This document shows positions 22,657-33,939 of a stretch of 64,000 nt of DNA, one piece after another. The stretch's first letter is position 1. The number at the start of each line of letters is the position of its first letter. The DNA comes from Serripes groenlandicus (Eukaryota > Mollusca > Bivalvia > Cardiida > Cardiidae). The DNA is taken from contig JASEVX010000007.1 of NCBI GenBank assembly GCA_031761405.1, positions 40,425,255-40,489,254 of the forward strand. Reading direction: 5' to 3'. The position numbers and the translations under genes were made by a program. The notes beneath the pieces were generated by a model. That model was not told where the DNA came from. It saw only the letters and a list, made by a program, of their open reading frames with translations, and did no database searches.

Positions 22657-23845
22657 TAGACACTTATAACCTCCTCTGTGGTGTCGTTACGAGCCTCAAG
22701 CATTCAAGTTAAATATACCGAAGTTTCTTCAGTGTCTCTAATGTATTTAAATGTTTTCAGTCTATTAATCGTGATGCTGACTAAAAAACTAACCTGTTTA
22801 TATGTCAACAATTGTTAATTTTGGATTGTGCCAATTTAAACTTGCACTGATGGATTTTGAAGTTTATAATTTGGCAGAAGAACGACATTTTGCTTTATAA
22901 TGATATTGTGAGGACTAATTTCAAATGTCAAGGTCACCCTTATAGGACATATTTCACTTAGTATGACAGCTATAATGTCATGTGTATTATATAATAAGGT
23001 TTCTCAGCAAATGAATGGCTTGACATGCAAATTAGTTACTGTTTTGTGAGAATCTGAAATGCATGTTTTTTGATGGGGTACACTTAAATGAGCAATTTTT
23101 CAGCAAAGAACATATTCTGTCTATTTTAACCCTTTCTTTCCCTTTATGAAACCTTTACAGGGATGGTCCTTGGGTGGTCCGGTCCCCTTTTAAAATTGTT
23201 CAGAGAATTGAATTCCGTGTGGAACTCTGGTTGCAATGGTATACTGTTTAATGGAAAGTAAAAACTTTAAAAATCTATTTGTCCAAAAGTTACGTATATA
23301 ACTGGCTGGATTTAAAACAAATTGACAGATGTTCCTTGGGGTACCAACCCTCTACCAAGATTGTCCAAATTATTACGATCCGTTAAATAACATGGCTGAC
23401 CGTGAGTACCTTAGATGGACAAGAATTTTTTTAGGGTTTCCAAAGGAACATTTGTTCTTAGTTATTTTCAAATCCAGCCTGTACTTTTCAACAAGAAGAT
23501 TTTTATTCCTATTATACACATTACAAGGAAATTCAGCTCTCAGTCTGGCGGCCATGTTTTTCAACGTATCGAAATAATATAATATAAACAATCTTGATAG
23601 AGTGTCACCCAAAGAACATCTCTGTTAAATAATTTTCAAATCGGGCTAAAACTTAATTCTGCATGGAATTAAATTCTTTGAAAAACTTGGATGCGGACCA
23701 CGCAAGGATCATCCCTGTAAACGTTTAACAAAATCGGCTAAGCAGTTTAGAAGGCGATGTTGTTCGAAGCAAAATGTTGACTCATGACGGACAAAGCCCA
23801 TTGAAAATAGCTCACCGTGAGTCGTCTGGCTCAGGTGAGTGAGCA
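22657..23845. repeat. Diverged interspersed repeat, probable Helitron-like
   Basis: It has the same CTACCAAGATTGTCCAAATT and ACATGGC motifs as other units and ends AGCTCACCGTGAG ... CTCAGGTGAGTGAGC, resembling the AGCTCACCTG terminus at 13744. No coding region is supported. Confidence 0.45.
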
Positions 23846-24098
23846 AAAACTTCAGTCATAAATGGTTAAGGATGTAACTGGTCATAGATTTCCTTTGGCT
23901 TCTTTACAGTTCCCTGGGAGACAACACGAGTCAGAACCATATGTCTTTTTGTGGTCGGAAACGAGAAAACTAATTTGTTTTACACTAGAAAATGTAAGAG
24001 AGTTAATTTCATGGGGAATGGCACATGATCAGTCAATAGAGCAGGAGAAAATTTGGTGAAATTATTGGTTGCCTTATAATGTACAGACGCTCAGTCAG

Positions 24099-24388
24099 TT
24101 AACACTTTTCCCACAAACAGTGAATAGGTGTCACACATCTTTTAACACATCTAAATTTAAATGAGGAAAATCAGTTTCTCTCTGAATTGTCTCTGCAGCA
24201 TACAACTTTTTAAAACATTGTGACAAATGGATTTATTTTGCTCAGATCAAGCAATTTCTCTTTTTTTAACAATCTTTTCATCCCTATTCAACAATTAATC
24301 TTTTATTTATAGAAATTTTCTATAATTTTGCACAGATATTTAAAAATATGTCTTCTGCAGTTTCATCGTATATATTGGAAAGAATTAA
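24099..24388 (+). mobile_element. TTAA-MITE, older type, enlarged A end
   Basis: TTAA at both ends. Extra sequence lies in the A end, and the core arms and spacer are diverged. Confidence 0.65.
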
Positions 24389-24407
24389 GAAAATGTTGAC
24401 TGTTTTA

Positions 24408-24637
24408 TTAACCCTTTCCCTCATACGACAATTCTGCAGCAGACGACTTTGAACGTATTTTGTCAAAACATAGAAAATCTCTGTAATTGAATGGATAACC
24501 TATGACTAAAAGTGGAAAACATTGTGGCAAAAGGAGAAATTGCACGTTTTGTGCAATTTCTTCTTTTGTCACTATGTTTTCAAAAAGGCGTCTGCTGCAG
24601 AGGCGTCCGAAAGCGTTTATATGAGGGAAAGGGTTAA
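24408..24637 (-). mobile_element. TTAA-MITE, young type, full copy
   Basis: B-to-A, nearly identical to 11755-11977 and 50353-50582, with TTAA at both ends. Confidence 0.93.
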
Positions 24638-24929
24638 GAGCTTATACCACTAATGTCGTTCTTGATGTATTGATGACTAGTTTGTTCCAAACAGGAAGAT
24701 GGAAAAGAGTTAATCAATTAATGCAAAAAATATCCTAAGCTGCCGACTTCCATTTTGTGTCAACTGTACCTTGGCTGGGTGACCCATAGTGGGATCATTT
24801 CTCAATCATCTAGACTATTCTTTTCTTGTCATTCTTTTACATACTGACTTGTTTCATAGCTTTATATATACACACTAGATGGATGATAAGGAGATACATA
24901 TATTTGCTTTGTAGGAATCATTAAAAAAA

Positions 24930-25087
24930 TTAGTCTTTTAGACGCATCTGCAGCATACAAGTTGCTACATGCAAAGTTTGCATCTCTATTCAACAATTAT
25001 ACTTTCATAAATAGAGTTTTCCTTCCTTTTGCTAAGATGTTTTCAAAATCATCTGCTGCAAAATAGTTGTATTTGGGAAAGGGTTAG
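24930..25087 (+). mobile_element. TTAA-MITE, older type, core deleted
   Basis: Partial A end (GACGCATCTGCAGCATAC), spacer and B end are present; no palindrome. Confidence 0.6.
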
Positions 25088-25439
25088 TACTGTCTAAAGT
25101 AGTGTTAAAGTGCAAAAAGGTCAGTTAATTAACTAAAGCCAACATTATTTGTGAAGTATTGATGTATGACTTGTCACTTTTCCAACAGTTTAAAGGTTTT
25201 GATGCTAATTAAGAGGCAGATATGATAGGCTGATTCTGCTCCAAGCACCTACATGTATGGGATTAAATATTACCATCACATTTTCCCCCTTTCAATGCCG
25301 ATTTTGATGACATGATGCCAAAGGCGGATGGGATATTGGCCTGTCCATCTGTAGGATACAAATTGAATTAAATTTTTATTATAATTAATTATGTCGAAGT
25401 CTAGAAGGTTGATCAGATCATCTAACCTACATTTCGTGC
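25088..25439. other. Unassigned spacer before the DIRS remnant
   Basis: No supported gene. It may include undetected decayed element sequence. Confidence 0.35.
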
Positions 25440-26852
25440 ATCAAATGCATGCAGGTTTCACCTTGTGAGTTCTGCTCTTCTTTGTCTACTTCCATATGAA
25501 GCAGGCGGAGGGTTAAGACTGCTCAAAAGAGATTGTGTCAGACCCCGAGAGTAGCTCTTTGTTTGATGGGTTTTCTCAATCGGATTCTGTGAGCTCGAAG
25601 GGCGAGACAGTTGGTGGCTTCGGGTGTGAGTTAATCTCCCGGCAAACGTCGGTCTTCGGACTTGACCCTGGGTAGAAATAGTGGTGGGCAGAGCAATCTC
25701 CCATCTACTAAACCGCATTATCAGCCACTGGACGCTAAGGCTCAATCCTCGGATTGAGCACATTTAGTGCCAAATTCTGATAAAAGTTATTCGGAACTGT
25801 ACAGGAGTCCATTGCCTGACCGGTCAGCTGTCAATGTTTTCTCACATAGGCAACCTGTTAATGTTTTTGGACAAAGCCAATTGGTCACCGATCAATGATT
25901 TCGGACATAGCCAATAGCCAGTCGGGCAACCGGGCACCTTAGGTATTATGCTAAACCGAAGCCCCGTTTTACGGGAGCTAAACCTCAGCATACGACCAAG
26001 TACAGCACTGTCCCTAACCCGCAGCCTTAGGGAAGCGCTCCTCTCTATGTCTATTCTGATGTTGTAGTCAGGGCCGCTTCTCACATTTTATGGTGTATCA
26101 CAGAGGATCGTTGGGTCTTGTCTGTGATACAAGAAGGGTACTAATAATCCCCTTTATTTCTCCTCCTCCGCTGACAAACGTACCTATTGATCTGTCTTCT
26201 TGTCATCCAGCTATGTCAGAAGTAATAGCATCACTTCTGACAAAGAATGTCATAGAGAGGATTCTCAACCCCCATTCTCGGGGTTTCTACAGCCTACTTT
26301 TTCTTGTTCCGAAGAAAGATGGCCAGTGGAGACTGGTAATAGACTTATCGACGCTGAATCCGTCTATCCCGGTCGAGTAGTTCAAGATGGAAACGTCCCG
26401 CGACTGGGCGGTTTTCTTTAGACCTAACAGACACCTATTACCACGTAACGATCGCTTCTTCATCAAAGAAATACCTTCGATTCTTGGTAAACGGGGAAGT
26501 GTTCCAATTCAGGGCACTTTCCTTCGGCCTCAAGTCCGCCTTGCAAGTATTTACGAATATTATAAATGCTGTGAGAGCCTTTCTGTGTATGCGCCCTCCC
26601 CAACTTCTTCAATACTTTGACGACTGGCTACTACGCTGGACGATCTATTGCTTCTGATCGAATATCTGTCCACATCCTGGTGGACTATTCTGCGATTTGG
26701 TCTTATTCCCAATACGCAGAAGTCGAACCTAGTTCCATCAAAGAGTTTCACGTTAGTGGGTATGACCTATCTCACAGATCTTGCGGTAATTCGGGTCCCC
26801 TCAGACAGAGTCGATTCCCTTTCCAAATCAGGCTACTGCTATTGTACTAGAA
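25440..26852 (+). pseudogene. Decayed DIRS-type retrotransposon, reverse transcriptase region
   Basis: GC-richer than its surroundings. Around 26100-26150 ITEDRWVLSVIQEGY is readable in one frame. From 26170, PLTNVPIDL then SLLTKNVIERILNP and GFYSLLFLVPKKDGQW (about 26290-26330) are readable in another, with IDLSTLN following. After a frameshift near 26370, DLTDTYYHV, FQFRALSFGLKSA and the catalytic-type motif QYFDDWLL (about 26610-26633) appear, then VGMTYLTDL. The (Y)xDDW box and the spacing match the reverse transcriptases of DIRS-like, tyrosine-recombinase retrotransposons. At least two frameshifts and several stops kill it. No RNase H, methyltransferase or recombinase part was recognised. 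The 25440-26090 stretch probably represents the region upstream of the RT but is too decayed to assign. Confidence 0.8.
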
Positions 26853-27247
26853 GATTTTTAAAGTTTTCACTCTATACATGATAAGGAAAACAAGCCTCGC
26901 CCCCTACCCTGGCGGGCATGGTTTTCATCGGATTGGAATCATTTCAACAATCTTGAAAGAGGGTGTCACCTAAGGAACATTTATGCCAAATTATTTTCAA
27001 ATAGGCAAGTACTTTTGAACAAGAAGATTTTTTAATTGTTTTCTATACTCCGCCATTCAGGCAAGTGTTTAGTTAACAGATCGTGGAAGAGGGATTTTAG
27101 CAAAATAATTTTCAAATTAATTTGGACAAAAAGATTTTTAAAATTTGTCACTTCCCTCTTTATGATGCCGAGGCAACCAAAGGTCTCCATGGAATTAAAT
27201 TCATCTAAGGAACATTCCTATGAAATGATTTGTGCTCAAATGAGCTA
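26853..27247. repeat. Fragment of the repeat seen at 23300-23640
   Basis: AACAAGAAGATTTTT and TTCAACAATCTTGAAAGAG resemble the units near 23490 and 23590. It abuts the DIRS remnant directly. Confidence 0.5.
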
Positions 27248-27272
27248 AGAACCAGACATTATGTAGAAACTT

Positions 27273-27353
27273 CTTTAACCCTTTCCGACTTACAGATGTT
27301 TTCTGACGCCTCTGCAGCACAATGTTGAATGTGAATGTTGAATGTGGGAAAGA
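27273..27353 (+). mobile_element. TTAA-MITE solo termini
   Basis: An A end is joined almost directly to a duplicated GTTGAATGTGGGAAAG end; the core is gone. Confidence 0.6.
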
Positions 27354-27415
27354 GACCTGAATATTAAAAGGTCATCATAACTTGAAATAAATTGTTTTTC
27401 TTCTTCAATAATGTT

Positions 27416-27608
27416 TAACCCTATCCCATATACAGTAAATTTTCAGCAGATGGCTTTTTATTTAAATATGAAGACAAAAGTTTTCAACTCTATCAATTCA
27501 TTACAATTTCATTAATTTACTTCTATATAGACTAAAACTTTGCAGAATATTTTGAAATATCTTCTGCTGTAGATGTGTCAAAACAAGTCTGCATGTGAGA
27601 AAGAGTTA
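27416..27608 (-). mobile_element. TTAA-MITE, older type, core deleted
   Basis: TTAACCCTATCCC start, spacer, and an A end with GATGTGTCAAAACAAGTCTG. Confidence 0.65.
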
Positions 27609-27612
27609 ATTT

Positions 27613-27852
27613 TTAACTCTTTCCCATATACAGATGCTTTCTGACACCTTTGCAGCAGGTGACATTTGAAAACATTGTGCCAAAAGGAAAATATGCTCAT
27701 GAGGTCTAAGCAACATTACCAATTTTGCCACATTTTATGACTTCAACTTTATTAAAAAACTTTCATTTCATTTATAGAGATTCTTCAAATTTTGGTGTAG
27801 ATATTTTCAAAGCCATTCTGCTGCAAATATGTTGTGTGTGGGAAAGGGTTAA
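27613..27852 (+). mobile_element. TTAA-MITE, older type, full copy
   Basis: TTAA at both ends. The second TTAA is shared with the next copy. Confidence 0.85.
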
Positions 27853-28072
27853 CCCTTTCCCTCATACAGCAAATGACTATGAACATATTTTTTAAAAAAT
27901 AGAAAATATCTATAATTGAATGGATAACCTTATAATGACTAAAAGTGGAAAACATTGTGGCAAAAGGAGAAATTGCTTGTTTTGAGCAATTTCTTCTTTT
28001 GTCACTATGTTTTCAAAAAGCCGTCTGCTGCAGTCAGGCATCAGAAAGCGTCTATACGAGGGAAAGGGTTAA
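27849..28072 (-). mobile_element. TTAA-MITE, young type, full copy
   Basis: It begins in the shared TTAA. The core is GCTTGTTTTGAGC, and a small deletion affects end B. Confidence 0.9.
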
Positions 28073-28204
28073 TTGCTTTTTTATAGCAGGTAAGCCTTGC
28101 ACTTTATTCATCCATGTAACATTAAAACAACTTCAAAGAAGGAAAACATTGGGGAATCTACAAGGTATTTAATGTAACAGTGAGGTGTCTTGCTCATAAA
28201 AATA

Positions 28205-28625
28205 GTTAATCCCCCCCACCCCTTTGCCACAAGTCATACGGAATTGCAGGATGCATTCTGTCGCCTCTGCAGCAGACAATTTTTGCCAACGAGCAATTTT
28301 GCCACAATTAATGTTAACAACTCTATTCAATTAAATCATATTTTCATTTAACCCTTTCCCTCATATAGACGCTTTCTGACACCTCTGCAGCAGACAGCTT
28401 TTTGAAAACATAGTGACAAAAGAAGAAATTGCACAAAACATGCAATTTCTCCTTTTGCCACAATGTTTTCCACTTTTTGTCATAGGTTATCCATTCAATT
28501 ATGGAGATTTTCTATTTTTTGACAAAATAAGTTCAATGTCGTCTGCTGCAGAATTGCCGTATGAGGGAAAGGGTTAATATTCAAGTTTGTCTGCAGTATA
28601 ATTGTTGTTAGTGGGCAAGGGTTAA
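28205..28625 (+). mobile_element. Older TTAA-MITE split by a young copy
   Basis: A-end and core remnants (28240-28347) and a B end (28578-28625) flank the insertion at 28348-28577. Confidence 0.65.
28348..28577 (+). mobile_element. TTAA-MITE, young type, nested
   Basis: Complete A-to-B copy with TTAA on both sides, inserted in the spacer (TTTCATTTA) of an older copy. Confidence 0.92.
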
Positions 28626-28685
28626 AACCTTATTGATGATTTTGAATTTATTTGAATCAATTTGGACAAAATTTAATGTTGAATT

Positions 28686-29338
28686 CAGGGGTCGAATTTA
28701 GCCAGATTTTCTACTTGCATTTTTTCGCAAGTGCTATTTTTTGTTACTTGCTAAATGAAAAAACAACTTGCATTTTTGAGTACTTGTTAAAACTTTAATT
28801 TTAAGCAACACAATGTTAACTACAATAATGCAATACACTATTATGGTCAATGTAATGTAAACATGGTCCAAAACATGTCCGAAAAAACATGATTTTCTCA
28901 TTAAACGAAGAAAAGATTCACAACCTAATTAATACTATTGAAAGGGTTAACAAATAATTCGACTTCAATCTCATTTACATCGGATACGTATTTAATGATT
29001 TTACATGGGGCGCCATAATATTTGATATGACTATCGGTTCTTTGTTTATGCAAATTAGACGATTTTGATTGGACAATCAGTTCAATGTCATTGTGTTAGT
29101 TAAATGATTTGTTCCTCAGCTTTAAATGTATATATATACACACTCAGATGTCAAATATTACTGTTTATTGCGCTAGCGACACAGTAACTATTGCATGTGT
29201 ACCCGTTAGCGTTTTGTTTTGAGATTTTGTTTTGTAAATAAGGGACTTGCGATTTTTAGCAAGTTGATTTTTTATCAGGTCGCTATCAGCAAAACTGACT
29301 CGCATTTAGCGAGTATGCGAGCTTAAATTCGAGCCCTG
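28686..29338. mobile_element. hAT-like element with a 5-bp direct flank
   Basis: The terminal inverted repeats CAGGGGTCGAATTTA and TTAAATTCGAGCCCTG match except for small differences. GAATT flanks both sides (28681-28685; 29339-29343). Subterminal ACTTGC/GCAAGT motifs repeat on both arms. CAGGG termini suggest hAT; a 5-bp duplication would fit only some hAT lineages. No transposase ORF. Confidence 0.65.
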
Positions 29339-29597
29339 GAATTGATATTGAAATTAAATATATAAAATCTTGATTAAAAATATTTCATACTTTGAAGATT
29401 TTACAAGCAAAGAAGGAATTTTAATTGATGCTTTTCCCCGAACAATTTATGTACAATATTTAAGCCAATTAAGCCATGGTAAAGAACCTCGAAACCTGCT
29501 GAATTTGTGACATTCAAGTAATCACTGTAATTTAAATTATATATTCTCTTTTTCGTTATCCAGTTTTTGAGGTAACCTCCCAAATATCTAGGGAACA

Positions 29598-29765
29598 GTT
29601 ACAACCAAAAACAGACTACAACATTTAAAGTGCAATCTGTCATTGCAAACGCTGTTACAACCAAAAACAGACTACAACATTTAAAGTGCAATCTGTCATT
29701 GCAAACGCTGTTACAACCAAAAACAGACTACAACATTTAAAGTGCAATCTGTCATTGCAAACGCT
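29598..29765. repeat. Three exact 56-bp tandem repeats
   Basis: The unit starts GTTACAACCAAAAACAGACT and ends GCAAACGCT. The three copies appear identical, so the array is recent or homogenised. Confidence 0.92.
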
Positions 29766-29821
29766 GTTCGAAAACCTCTGAGGATCTGGGTTTTTGTACT
29801 GCATGTCTCTTATTAACATTG

Positions 29822-29987
29822 CCTCTCACCTCTGATTTATGTGAGAAAGTAGTCAGTGGCTTCAAATGAATGTTGTGTAAGTACTGGTGTGGGAAAGCCA
29901 GGAAAACATGGGTAGGTGCACTGACCGCCGTGATATGACCAAAGCTGTTGAAAGCGGCGTTAAACTCCAAACAAACAAACAAACAAA
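29822..29987 (+). mobile_element. SINE family A, 5' truncated
   Basis: It begins in the body (CTCTCACCTCTGATTTATG) and ends in an (ACAA)n tail. CTCTTATTAACA(T/A)TG flanks both sides (29807-29821; 29988-30002). Confidence 0.8.
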
Positions 29988-30050
29988 CTCTTATTAACAA
30001 TGTTCCACATGCAGCCTGGTGTGCACTTCAGAAGACTTTCCAAGTAACAT

Positions 30051-30224
30051 TTAACCCTTTCCCACATATAGACACTTTTTGACACCTCTGCAGCAGACGA
30101 CTTTTGAAAACACTAACAAAAGGAGAAATATAATTTGCTCAAAACAAGATTTTTCACTTTTTTGTCCAGGTGTTTATAATCAAAGTCGTCTGCAGCAGAA
30201 ATGTTGTATGTGGGAAAGGTTTAA
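30051..30224 (+). mobile_element. TTAA-MITE, older type, internally deleted
   Basis: A and B ends and TTAA sites are present; the core and spacer are shortened. Confidence 0.8.
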
Positions 30225-30524
30225 CTATTTTTCGTTTTTCGCAGGGTATCTCAATTGAACAACTTAACTTGCTCCAAATGATTTTAAAAGGATATAGTCT
30301 GCAGCTAAACGTGTTAAAAAACATCTGCATGTCTGAAAGGCTGAATGGCAATGCAGATCCTCCAATTTGTCTATTTGTTATTCCCAATACTTTATGGTCA
30401 TTATACTGACCTGCATAATTTTTCAGGACGTATTTACATACAAACAGGAAAGGTCCAGATCAGCCTTCACCTCAAAAAGACACATGCTGATCTCGATCTT
30501 TGCTGATATATTGCAGCAAGGGGT

Positions 30525-30820
30525 CGGCAAAAGACAAATCTGCAGCAGATGACTGTAAACATCTTCAAAGAATTATAAGAAACAGTAAAACACAGTCTTT
30601 AATTTAAAACGAAAGTATATAATTATTGAATATAGTTGAAAAATTGCTCACTTTGATAAATTTGTTCTTTTTGCCAAAATGTTTCCAAAAGTCGTCTGCT
30701 GCACTGACAAGTCAAAAATATTGTGGCAAAAAGGAAAATAATTGCTCATAATATGTGCAATTTCTACTCATGCTCATGTACAGTAATTAGTCATTTTGTC
30801 ACACTGTTTTCAACTCTATT
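30525..30820 (-). mobile_element. Two merged, degraded TTAA-MITE fragments
   Basis: A B end (AAATCTGCAGCAGATGAC) and spacer are followed near 30715 by a second core (GGAAAATAATTGCTCATAAT). Confidence 0.55.
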
Positions 30821-31017
30821 CATTACTGATGAATTGTCGCGTGCCTAAGTGTATTTTGTTATTTATGGTAAAAACTATCCTTGATGGACTTTTACTAATT
30901 TAAATAGTAAATTTTAGCATAATTTTGCACATTTTCACACTACAAAAAGATTTATCCATACATATTCAACGGATATATAGCATTAAAATTGTATTTTTTG
31001 CTAAGTTTTTACCTTCT

Positions 31018-31498
31018 CCGTTTCCTACATGTAACAAATCTGTAGCAGACGGCTTTGAAAACATCTACCGGTTACGCAAAAAAAAAAAAGCTCTTAAAAT
31101 AAAAGTGATTATCACATAGAGTTGACGATGTTGTGGCAAAGAGAGAAATTGCCAGTTGTCAGTAATTTCTCCTTTTAACCCTTTCCCTCATTTAGACTCT
31201 TTCTGACGCCTCTGCAGCAGACAGCTTTTTGAAAACATAGTGACAAAAGAAGTTATTGCACAAAACTTGCAATTTCTCCTTTTGCCACAATGTTTTCCAC
31301 TTTTTGTCATAGGTTATCCATTCAATTATAGAGATTTTCTATGTTTTGACAAAATATGTTCAAAGTTGTCTGCTGCAGAATTGTTGTATGAGGGAAAGGG
31401 TTAATGTATATTAATTTATAGAGATTTTCAATAGTTTTTGCCTTGATGTTTTTAACGTCCTCTGCTGCAGATTTGGTGTATTCCGGAAAGGTTAACCT
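31018..31498. mobile_element. Older TTAA-MITE split by a young copy
   Basis: A B-type left end and core (31030-31174) and a B-type right end (31405-31498, closing GGAAAGGTTAA) surround the insertion at 31175-31404. With two B ends it may be a composite. Confidence 0.6.
31175..31404 (+). mobile_element. TTAA-MITE, young type, nested
   Basis: Complete A-to-B copy with TTAA at both ends. Confidence 0.92.
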
Positions 31499-31604
31499 CA
31501 AAGAATTGAGAAGTAAAATGATAATATATCTATAAGGTAAGTCGACAAGATAAGGAGGGGTTACTGCAGCACTTTTCCCCACAATGTCTTTCTTATTATC
31601 CAAT

Positions 31605-31690
31605 CAACCCCAATGTTGTTGGTATTCTTTTGAGTACCCACAACATAGGGTTATTGAGTCAAATAAGAATTTTAGTACATACAAAACACC
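31605..31690. repeat. Short interspersed palindromic repeat (ACAACATAGGG type)
   Basis: CAATGTTGTTGGTATTC is mirrored by GAGTACCCACAACATAGG. Related pieces lie at 36548-36632, 50118-50187 and 56925-56940. Confidence 0.55.
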
Positions 31691-31770
31691 CCTTATCTAA
31701 AACTCTGCGGTAAGAGTTTACAAAATTATATGAAATCTGTGTAACATATGATATGTACGAGTTCACTTAC

Positions 31771-31846
31771 TTGTATGAAATCTGTGTCAACTTTTCTTGA
31801 TCTTCTTCCATTTGCTTTAACTTCAGGGTTGTCATCTGTGATGTAT
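31771..31846 (-). CDS. Probable internal host exon (unknown gene)
   Basis: On the minus strand a 76-bp open segment is bounded by an acceptor (TTTATAG) and a near-consensus donor (CAA|GTAAGT). After one base completing the previous codon it encodes 25 residues containing YITDDNPEVKANG and RRSRKVDTDFIQ. The composition is soluble, charged and protein-like, unlike the surrounding repeats. No MITE, SINE or Helitron-like motif overlaps it. I do not recognise the protein. If real, it marks a minus-strand gene whose introns hold much of this window. The neighbouring exons were not found. Confidence 0.5.
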
Positions 31847-32863
31847 CTATAAATTAATAAATCCGTTTCAAACACCGTTAATAATGAGATGATATATCAT
31901 GCAATTTTAGCGTTGGCTTTTACGACCTTTTAAACACCAGGAACAGTTATACATCAACCTAAGGGTCAGAGAACTCGTAGAAATGTCACGGTAGAGAAGT
32001 CTTATTCATAATGGCTTTTAGGTCCCAAGTTTTAACTATTTATTATTGTAAGCTGATATCATATTTTAGTCATTTCACTGCAGATCATAGTGACTAGTGG
32101 GGATTAAAGTCCATGAATATTGAGGCATAGATTGGAGACAAGACGATATCTGCAATAATAGATAACAGTGTGTTAGGTTTGTTTGATCAAGTGCTACAGA
32201 ATTTTCATTACGTATCCCCCAATTTTGCTATCAGCATCTATTTCTGCAGTATATGGTAAAGGGGTAAACAGCATGTATGCATTAAGCAAATTGTGTTTCT
32301 ACATTGAGTTCTATGTTGTAGGTATTCAATGACAGGTGTCTGTTCAAGACAGTTTGAACGAATACCCACTGCATAAACTTTTTATTGAAAAAAGAAAGTT
32401 TTAAGAATTTGAAATATTTTCGCGTTATCAGGATTTGTGAAACGGCTCTCCTAAAATGTACACAATAATCCAGTATCACTAATTCATGGTGAACAGGTCG
32501 AGAGTGAGTGACTGACTACAGAGACATTGCAGTGTTTTTGATCAATTTTCATTTGCTTATAACGGTTAAACTGTAGAGGAGGGGAAGAAAAAAGAGAGCT
32601 GATACTTTTTGTTGTAGTTAATTTGTGTGTGGAGGAGTCCGGATTGCTTATAGGTTGTGTGCTTAATTACTGAAGGATTTAAATTGAAGATTTTTTTCCA
32701 AGGATTACGCAACTTCCTTTCCTATAGATGTCAGAGTTTTATTTATCTCTGAGGGATTGTACAACGGAGTTTTATGTGGAGCATACATATATCATCAGAT
32801 TGTAGTTTTTCTTGACAGAAGTATAGGGAATTTAACCCTTAACCTTCTTTCTCCTATTCTAAT
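31847..32863. other. Low-repeat spacer
   Basis: About 1 kb with no recognised mobile element. It may be unique intronic DNA. Short ORFs here show no protein-like feature I trust. Confidence 0.45.
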
Positions 32864-32984
32864 TAACCCTTTCCAACCACCTGTCGACGCACTTTGACAC
32901 ATTTTTAGCAGACGAATATTTTGCCTAAATGTTTTTAACTCTATTCCTTAATGACAATTTAGTTTATATAGATATTATTCATCA

Positions 32985-33223
32985 TTAACCCTTTCCCTCA
33001 TATAGACGCTTTCTGACGTCTCTGCAGCAGACAGCTTTTTGAAAACATTATTAAGTGACAAAAGAAGAAATTGCACAAAACGTGCAATTTCTCCTTTTGC
33101 CACAATGTTTTCCACTTTTTGTCATAGGTTATCCATCCATGCAACTATGGAGATTTTCTATGTTTTGATAAAATATGTTCAAAGTCGTCTGCTGCAGAAT
33201 TGTCGTTTGAGGGAAAGGGTTAA
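32985..33223 (+). mobile_element. TTAA-MITE, young type, nested
   Basis: A-to-B with TTAA at both ends. Small duplications include ATTATTAAG near the core. Confidence 0.92.
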
Positions 33224-33239
33224 TACAATGTGACAGATG

Positions 33240-33375
33240 TCATTCCTCTTCCACCATTCTATGGGCTAACAGTTTATGTGGAAAAGAAGCCAGTAGTATG
33301 CTGTGTGGAGAACTGGTGTGGGAGAGCCAGGAAACACATATTGGTAGGTGAATTGGATGCCGTGATATGTTTTAC
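33240..33375 (+). mobile_element. SINE family A, body fragment
   Basis: CTTCCACCATTCTATGGGCT ... AGCCAGGAAACACATA ... GCCGTGATATG; both ends are missing. Confidence 0.7.
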
Positions 33376-33501
33376 GTTCAATGTCATCCGAGATGTTTTC
33401 AAAGTCATCTGCAGATTTGTTGTACGTGGGAATGAGTTATGATTCTTCTAGATCGAAGAAACATAGTGGGTGAGAAGGCTTATTTCTCATTTCTCCTTTT
33501 T

Positions 33502-33646
33502 AGCTCGACTTTTGAAAAAACGAGAGCTATTGTCATGACCCTGGCGTGGTCGTCGGCGTGGTCGTCCGGTTAAGGTTTTTTGTTCAGCTCAGCTTTTTTT
33601 CTGTTTTCTATCAGTCGAGTGTCTGTGCCGTACATGGTGCTCTTGT
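33502..33646 (+). mobile_element. Short Helitron-like element
   Basis: TAGCTCGACTTTTG pairs with CAAAAACGAGAGCTA-like sequence at the left end. The right end is GGTGCTCTTG|TT. It has no tandem core. Confidence 0.5.
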
Positions 33647-33649
33647 TCA

Positions 33650-33720
33650 ACATTGTTTTCAGAAGCCATCTGCAGCAGAGGCATCAAAAGTCGTCTTTAA
33701 AAGGGCTTTATAAGACAGAT
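33650..33720 (-). mobile_element. TTAA-MITE A-end fragment
   Basis: CATTGTTTTCAGAAGCCATC ... GGCATCAAAAGTCGTC. Confidence 0.5.
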
Positions 33721-33731
33721 TCATAAAAGGC

Positions 33732-33939
33732 TTAATCCTTTTCCTTTTATAGACGACTTCTGGAAACAATGTGGCAAAAGAATGAATTGCTCACGAAGAG
33801 CAATTTCTCCTTTTGCCACATTATGTTTTCAACTCTATTTAACGGTTAATTTCTCTTAATTTATGTAATTTCTTATTTTTTTGCCTACATGTTTTCAAAG
33901 TCATCTGCTGCAGATTTGCTGTATGTGGGAAAGGGTTAA
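33732..33939 (+). mobile_element. TTAA-MITE, older type
   Basis: TTAA at both ends, core palindrome CTCACGAAGAG; part of the A end is deleted. Confidence 0.8.

Larger units (their letters stand above)
32864..33439 (+). mobile_element. Older TTAA-MITE split by a young copy and a SINE fragment
   Basis: A left part (TTAACCCTTTCCAACCACC ... TAGATATTATTCATCA) and a B end (ATGTTTTCAAAGTCATCTGC ... GGGAATGAGTTA) flank the two inserts. Confidence 0.6.

Noticed and set aside
29401..29583. Minus-strand 60-residue ORF as an exon
   Set aside because: A possible acceptor lies nearby but there is no convincing donor or recognisable protein.
21681..33233. ORFs opening MEIFYVLTKYVQSRLLQNC or similar
   Set aside because: They recur wherever a young TTAA-MITE lies on the plus strand; they are the translated B half of the MITE.
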